The notes under the pieces: model-generated
Told to the model about the DNA's origin: nothing
The model's database searches: none
The model's input: only the letters and a program-made list of their open reading frames with translations
NCBI GenBank assembly: GCA_034429195.1
Contig: DAOUGQ010000016.1
Span: forward strand, 62,001-126,000
Source of the DNA: UBA4782 sp034429195
GTDB lineage: Bacteria > Chloroflexota > Anaerolineae > Anaerolineales > Anaerolineaceae
Length of the DNA stretch: 64,000 bases
Direction of reading: 5' to 3'
Translations under genes and position numbers: made by a program
Shown here: positions 60,743 to 64,000 of the stretch, piece after piece
How the letters are laid out: every line of letters starts with the position of its first letter
Numbering within the stretch: the stretch's first letter is position 1

Positions 60743-61414
60743 TCAAAACAGTTTTAGTTGAGTTGCATCCTGATTATGCGGCTTTTCTTCTTCTTTTACT
60801 GGTGTTACAGGTATTGGAGTATGTACAGGCGCTGGTGATATTGGAGTGTTTTTTTTCTTGCTTTCCAATATATAGTTTGGAAGCTGCTCGAAATCATGGA
60901 TGATAGTCGCTTTTAATGCGGGCTGATGTAAAGCAGCAGCCGGGTGATACATTGCTACCACCAGACGATTACCTACCCAGCGTGCTTTACCATGTATGTC
61001 GCTGATGCGAACATTGGGAAGAAATTTCGCCATGGAGAACCGCCCAAGGGTGACAATTATCTTTGGATTGATTGCTTCGATTTGTCGCTCGAGATACGTA
61101 TCACATGCCTGCAGTTCATCTGGCTCAGGATCACGGTTAGCAGGTGGGCGGCACTTCACTACATTGGCGATAAATACATCCTGACGTTTCATACTGATCC
61201 GGGAAAGCAGGTCAGAGAGGAAGTTACCAGCTGCTCCAACAAAAGGTCTACCTTGTTCGTTTTCATAAAATCCGGGGCCTTCACCGATGAACATGATTTC
61301 TGCGTTAGAAGGACCTTCTCCGGGGACTGAAAGCTTGCGAGAATGGTACAGTTTGCACTTCGTACATGACTTAACTTCTTCTGCTATTACATTGAGAGCT
61401 GATTGCCCATCCAA
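60743..61414 (-). CDS. family 4 uracil-DNA glycosylase (iron-sulfur)
   Basis: 223 residues; AGGAGG before the ATG. Iron-sulfur ligands Cys17, Cys20, Cys88 and Cys104 are all present (CTKC, VVKCRPP, LQAC). Uracil-pocket motif GEGPGFYENEQGRPFVGAAG (45-64) and the C-terminal HPAAAL motif (about 156-161) match UDGa/family 4. A Pro/Lys-rich tail (about 186-223) ending in QLKLF resembles a sliding-clamp-binding extension. It removes uracil from DNA. Confidence 0.94.
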   Translation of the reverse strand: MDGQSALNVIAEEVKSCTKCKLYHSRKLSVPGEGPSNAEIMFIGEGPGFYENEQGRPFVGAAGNFLSDLLSRISMKRQDVFIANVVKCRPPANRDPEPDELQACDTYLERQIEAINPKIIVTLGRFSMAKFLPNVRISDIHGKARWVGNRLVVAMYHPAAALHQPALKATIIHDFEQLPNYILESKKKNTPISPAPVHTPIPVTPVKEEEKPHNQDATQLKLF

Positions 61415-61445
61415 TTTGTGCCTCCTGTATCCAATTTCTCATTCA

Positions 61446-62573
61446 TTATTCTATGTTTTCGAGTTCCGAATCTTCTTGAGAACACGTACATTGCTCCAGC
61501 CACTTATGCCTTAATTCATCCAGAGGATGGAGTATTCCATCATTATCTTGAAAGTACCAGTGTTCCCATCCATTGCATGGGCTTCCTTTGCTTAAGAAGG
61601 ATCCTACAGCATGGATTGATCCCACCATTGTATCAATGCTGATTTTACCATCAGCTCGAAGCTTTGCACTGATTGATAAATTCTGGCGGAAATAAAGGGC
61701 TTGTCCTGGATCAAGATATCCAGCTTCAATCAAAGAACCGACTGCAACGCGAGGTAGTCTCTTTTTTCCACCATGAACATCGTAGGTATTATCATCATAT
61801 GGGTCGGGTTGAATGGCATCCAGACGTTTTTGTGCTATAGTGATGTAGTCTTCTCTCCCTTCGATACCAATCCAATGGCGATGCAATTTTTTTGCAACAG
61901 CGCCAGTAGTGCCACTGCCGAAGAAAGGATCGAGTACCACATCTCCAGGATTGCTGGAAGAAAGAATAACTCGATACAGTAATGCTTGAGGTTTTTGTGT
62001 GGCGTGTACCCGTTTTCCATTCTCTCGTATCCGTTCTTTACCGCTGCAAATTGGCAACAACCAATCGCTACGCATCTGCAAGCCGTCGTTCAGACTCTTC
62101 ATGGCGTGATGATTGAAAGTGTAATGAGCTTTCTGCGATTTACTGGCCCACAGTAATGTCTCATGGGCATTGGTAAAACGTACACCCCGAAAATTTGGCA
62201 TGGGATTGGTTTTGATCCAGACCACATCATTCAAGAACCAGTACCCCAGATCTTGCATGATCGAGCCTATTCGATAGATATTATGATAAGTACCGATCAC
62301 CCAGATGCTACCATTGTCTTTTAATACTCGCTTGCATTCTTTCAACCAATTCCGGCTGAATTCATCATACGCTTGCAAACTTTCAAAGTGATCCCATTCT
62401 TCATTGACAGCATCCACCAGTGTCATATTGGGTCGCCAGAGGTCATTTTGCAACTGTAAATTGTAAGGGGGGTCTGCAAAGATCAGGTCAATGGATTTTT
62501 CTGGGAAGCTTTTCAACACTTCCAGGGAATCTCCATGAATGATCTGATCCAGTGGCAGTGCAGTCATTTTCAT
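61446..62573 (-). CDS. ccrM: CcrM-like DNA adenine methyltransferase (GANTC type)
   Basis: 375 residues. Motif IV ADPPYN (33-38) precedes motif I DPFFGSGTTG (215-224), the beta class. Resemblance to Caulobacter CcrM extends over the whole length, including WVIGTYHNIYRIG, NPMPNFRG, NAHETLLWASKS and, decisively, the C-terminal DNA-reading domain (about 272-350; PRVAVGSLIEAGYLDPGQ, SIHAVGSF, CNGWEHWYF). Methylation of GANTC is therefore expected. No restriction gene is adjacent. It overlaps rimI by 4 bp (ATGA), in a row with the t6A genes. Confidence 0.92.
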   Translation of the reverse strand: MKMTALPLDQIIHGDSLEVLKSFPEKSIDLIFADPPYNLQLQNDLWRPNMTLVDAVNEEWDHFESLQAYDEFSRNWLKECKRVLKDNGSIWVIGTYHNIYRIGSIMQDLGYWFLNDVVWIKTNPMPNFRGVRFTNAHETLLWASKSQKAHYTFNHHAMKSLNDGLQMRSDWLLPICSGKERIRENGKRVHATQKPQALLYRVILSSSNPGDVVLDPFFGSGTTGAVAKKLHRHWIGIEGREDYITIAQKRLDAIQPDPYDDNTYDVHGGKKRLPRVAVGSLIEAGYLDPGQALYFRQNLSISAKLRADGKISIDTMVGSIHAVGSFLSKGSPCNGWEHWYFQDNDGILHPLDELRHKWLEQCTCSQEDSELENIE

Positions 62574-63088
62574 GGGTTGGTAACTCCCCTAGCTGTATAT
62601 CCTGCCTGGATCATGTCCAGATCCATCAGTAGTGCATCCTCACCATTATCCACGTAATACTTTGGCCGAATACTTACTGTGGAATAACCAAATTTTTCAT
62701 ACAACTTAATGGCTGCCAGATTTCCAGCGCGTACTTCCAGGCGTGACACTACAGCACCTTCTTTCCCGGCCTGAAGAAGTGCATGATCCAGCAACTGGCT
62801 GCCAATATGCATTTGCCGGAAAACCGGGTCAACTGCCAGTGTGGCGATATGGACTTCGTCAAGGATCATCCAGGCACCAAGAATACCAGCGACTTTCTTA
62901 TTTCCCGTCAAATGGTTGGTAACTTCAGCTACCCACAGCCGTGAATTCACATTCTGTGTCAATTCATACATATACGAATTTTCCGACCAGGTAAGAGTAA
63001 AAGAATGGCGGTCGATCTCTCTGACTCGCTCAATATCCCGCACTTCCATCCGGCGGATCGTAATAGGAATTTTTGTTTGACCGTTCAT
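62570..63088 (-). CDS. rimI: ribosomal-protein-alanine N-acetyltransferase-like GNAT
   Basis: 172 residues. ITIRRMEVRDIERVREIDRHSF-type start, strand HIATLAVDPVFRQMHIGSQLLDHAL (about 92-116) with the acetyl-CoA loop, and LEVRAGNLAAIKLYEKFGYSTVSIRPKYY (about 127-155), the RimI signature. It lies between tsaB and the methyltransferase, the usual rimI place next to t6A genes. It acetylates protein N-termini such as ribosomal S18 (known in E. coli). Overlaps tsaB by 4 bp. Confidence 0.92.
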   Translation of the reverse strand: MNGQTKIPITIRRMEVRDIERVREIDRHSFTLTWSENSYMYELTQNVNSRLWVAEVTNHLTGNKKVAGILGAWMILDEVHIATLAVDPVFRQMHIGSQLLDHALLQAGKEGAVVSRLEVRAGNLAAIKLYEKFGYSTVSIRPKYYVDNGEDALLMDLDMIQAGYTARGVTNP

Positions 63089-63759
63089 TGAATTTGAATG
63101 GGTTCGTTGATATGCAAATAGATCGGTGCGAGACTGATCACATCATCCGTCTCACCCGATTGCCAGCGACTCCAGGCTAATTCAGCCAGATAAGCCGGCC
63201 TTCGTACTGATAATGCAGGACTTGCAAGGATTACATTTTTCTTTTTTCGAGCAAGCGCTGCTCTCTGTTCAGCATCCAATTCACCACAAACCAATGTGGG
63301 CTGCTTGAATTGTTCTGCCAGCTCGTTGAAAACCATGACTTCCACCTGGCTTCTTGCTTTCCAGGTATTTGCGGACCAGTCATACCATCCTACTGCCAAT
63401 CGTGACCTGCCAGAACGCAAGACAGCAGCCAACGGATAACCATTCACTGGTTGGATCGCTGCAGCGGTAATGTCCAATGTCGGGATACCGATCACAGGCA
63501 GGTGGAGCGTAAGCGCTATGCCTTTAATGAATGCCAACCCGATACGAAGGCTGGTGAATGAACCGGGACCCAACGCAACCCCCAAGGTAGTGAGTCGTGC
63601 AGGCGCAACTCCACATCGCTTCAACAATGACTGTACTGCAGGAGCAAGTTCGATGGAATGGTGACTCTGCGTTTGCCATACCATTTCCGCCATGATCTCG
63701 GTTCCATTATATAAAGCCAGACCAACTGACTGTGTTGATGTATCCACTACCAGTAACAT
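63085..63759 (-). CDS. tsaB: t6A synthesis protein TsaB
   Basis: 224 residues from ATG 63759 (GGAGG upstream). ASKHA-fold opening LLVVDTSTQSVGLAL and the conserved LGVALGPGSFTSLRIGLAFIKGIA (about 60-83) define TsaB, the inactive partner of TsaD in threonylcarbamoyl transfer to tRNA. It lies 1 bp after tsaE and overlaps rimI, the common tsaE-tsaB-rimI order. Confidence 0.95.
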   Translation of the reverse strand: MLLVVDTSTQSVGLALYNGTEIMAEMVWQTQSHHSIELAPAVQSLLKRCGVAPARLTTLGVALGPGSFTSLRIGLAFIKGIALTLHLPVIGIPTLDITAAAIQPVNGYPLAAVLRSGRSRLAVGWYDWSANTWKARSQVEVMVFNELAEQFKQPTLVCGELDAEQRAALARKKKNVILASPALSVRRPAYLAELAWSRWQSGETDDVISLAPIYLHINEPIQIQ

Positions 63760-63760
63760 C

Positions 63761-64000
63761 TTAACCTCCAAAAGCTGCCCGGCGGAATTCTGCCATGATG
63801 TGAATGTATCGCTCACCTGCTGGCATAAATGCCATATAGCGCACTTCATCTGCTATCCAGCGCATCTCAATCCATAATCGTTCAACTGGCAATGCTTCGA
63901 TGATCTTTTCTGGCCATTCTAATACCAGGCAACCGCTATCCAGCATTTGGGTCAGGTCAAGGTCTTCTGCTTCGAGAGCATTTTGCATACGATAAGCATC
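63761..64000 (-). CDS. tsaE: t6A synthesis ATPase TsaE, 5' end outside the window
   Basis: Only the last 79 codons are present. The visible part starts in DAYRMQNALEAEDL, the conserved DxYR region, and has LEWPEKIIEALPVERLWIEM, both typical of TsaE (YjeE). The Walker A part lies beyond position 64000. TsaE is the small ATPase that drives the TsaBD cycle. It ends 1 bp before tsaB. Confidence 0.9.
   Translation of the reverse strand, partial: DAYRMQNALEAEDLDLTQMLDSGCLVLEWPEKIIEALPVERLWIEMRWIADEVRYMAFMPAGERYIHIMAEFRRAAFGG

Overview
The window is ordinary bacterial chromosome of about 44% GC by eye. I infer a member of the Chloroflexota, probably class Anaerolineae. Reasons: many lipoproteins and a sortase, with no outer-membrane assembly genes; class 1B PyrD/PyrK; a short-type alpha-glucan phosphorylase; RNase J; CAP/LysM and SH3 surface proteins; and several genes that appear to be transcribed without a leader. 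No rRNA gene, intact tRNA, CRISPR array or insertion sequence was seen.

Layout. 1-3400 is the accessory-looking part: two small genes broken by frameshifts and stops, a Cys-His-Asp protein, a remnant of a neighbouring gene's 3' end, a tRNA-like relic, and an MFS exporter preceded by a very clear transcription attenuator with its own 31-residue leader peptide. 3400-10300 holds surface and signalling genes (CAP-LysM, acetyltransferases, PilZ, an ECF sigma/FecR pair, a lysine-rich small protein, a lipoprotein). 10300-12760 is azlC-azlD-MFS. 12880-16190 is an FMN reductase divergent from an ArsR-SQR-TusE-DsrE sulfur operon. 16200-18500 carries a HEAT-like gene and yqeB-yqeC (selenium-dependent molybdenum hydroxylase accessories). 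18650-27650 is mostly housekeeping (plsC, UMF1 transporter, pyrK-pyrD, NfeD-type protease, glgP).

27730-33790 is a polysaccharide or glycolipid cluster (two large membrane proteins, GT2, GT4). 33800-43000 is mixed: a SRPBCC-PDZ-DinB fusion, an aminotransferase, a sortase, a DNPH1-like hydrolase, a DnaJ-like chaperone, a HtrA-like lipoprotein, a baeRF-type protein and a DNA methyltransferase. 43200-48090 has rnj-dtd and a three-gene ABC-2 exporter. 48390-60680 is a second exopolysaccharide region built as two convergent operons (sugar dehydrogenases, GT4s, Wzx flippase, epimerase, with polX inside). 60740-64000 has a family-4 uracil-DNA glycosylase, a CcrM-like methyltransferase and the t6A genes rimI-tsaB-tsaE; tsaE runs off the right edge.

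The most notable points are the MFS attenuator (leaderless leader peptide with an ErmCL-like segment and mutually exclusive GC helices), the recurrent -10 box placed 6-8 nt before start codons, the sulfur-relay operon, and a solitary CcrM-type methyltransferase outside its classical alphaproteobacterial setting.
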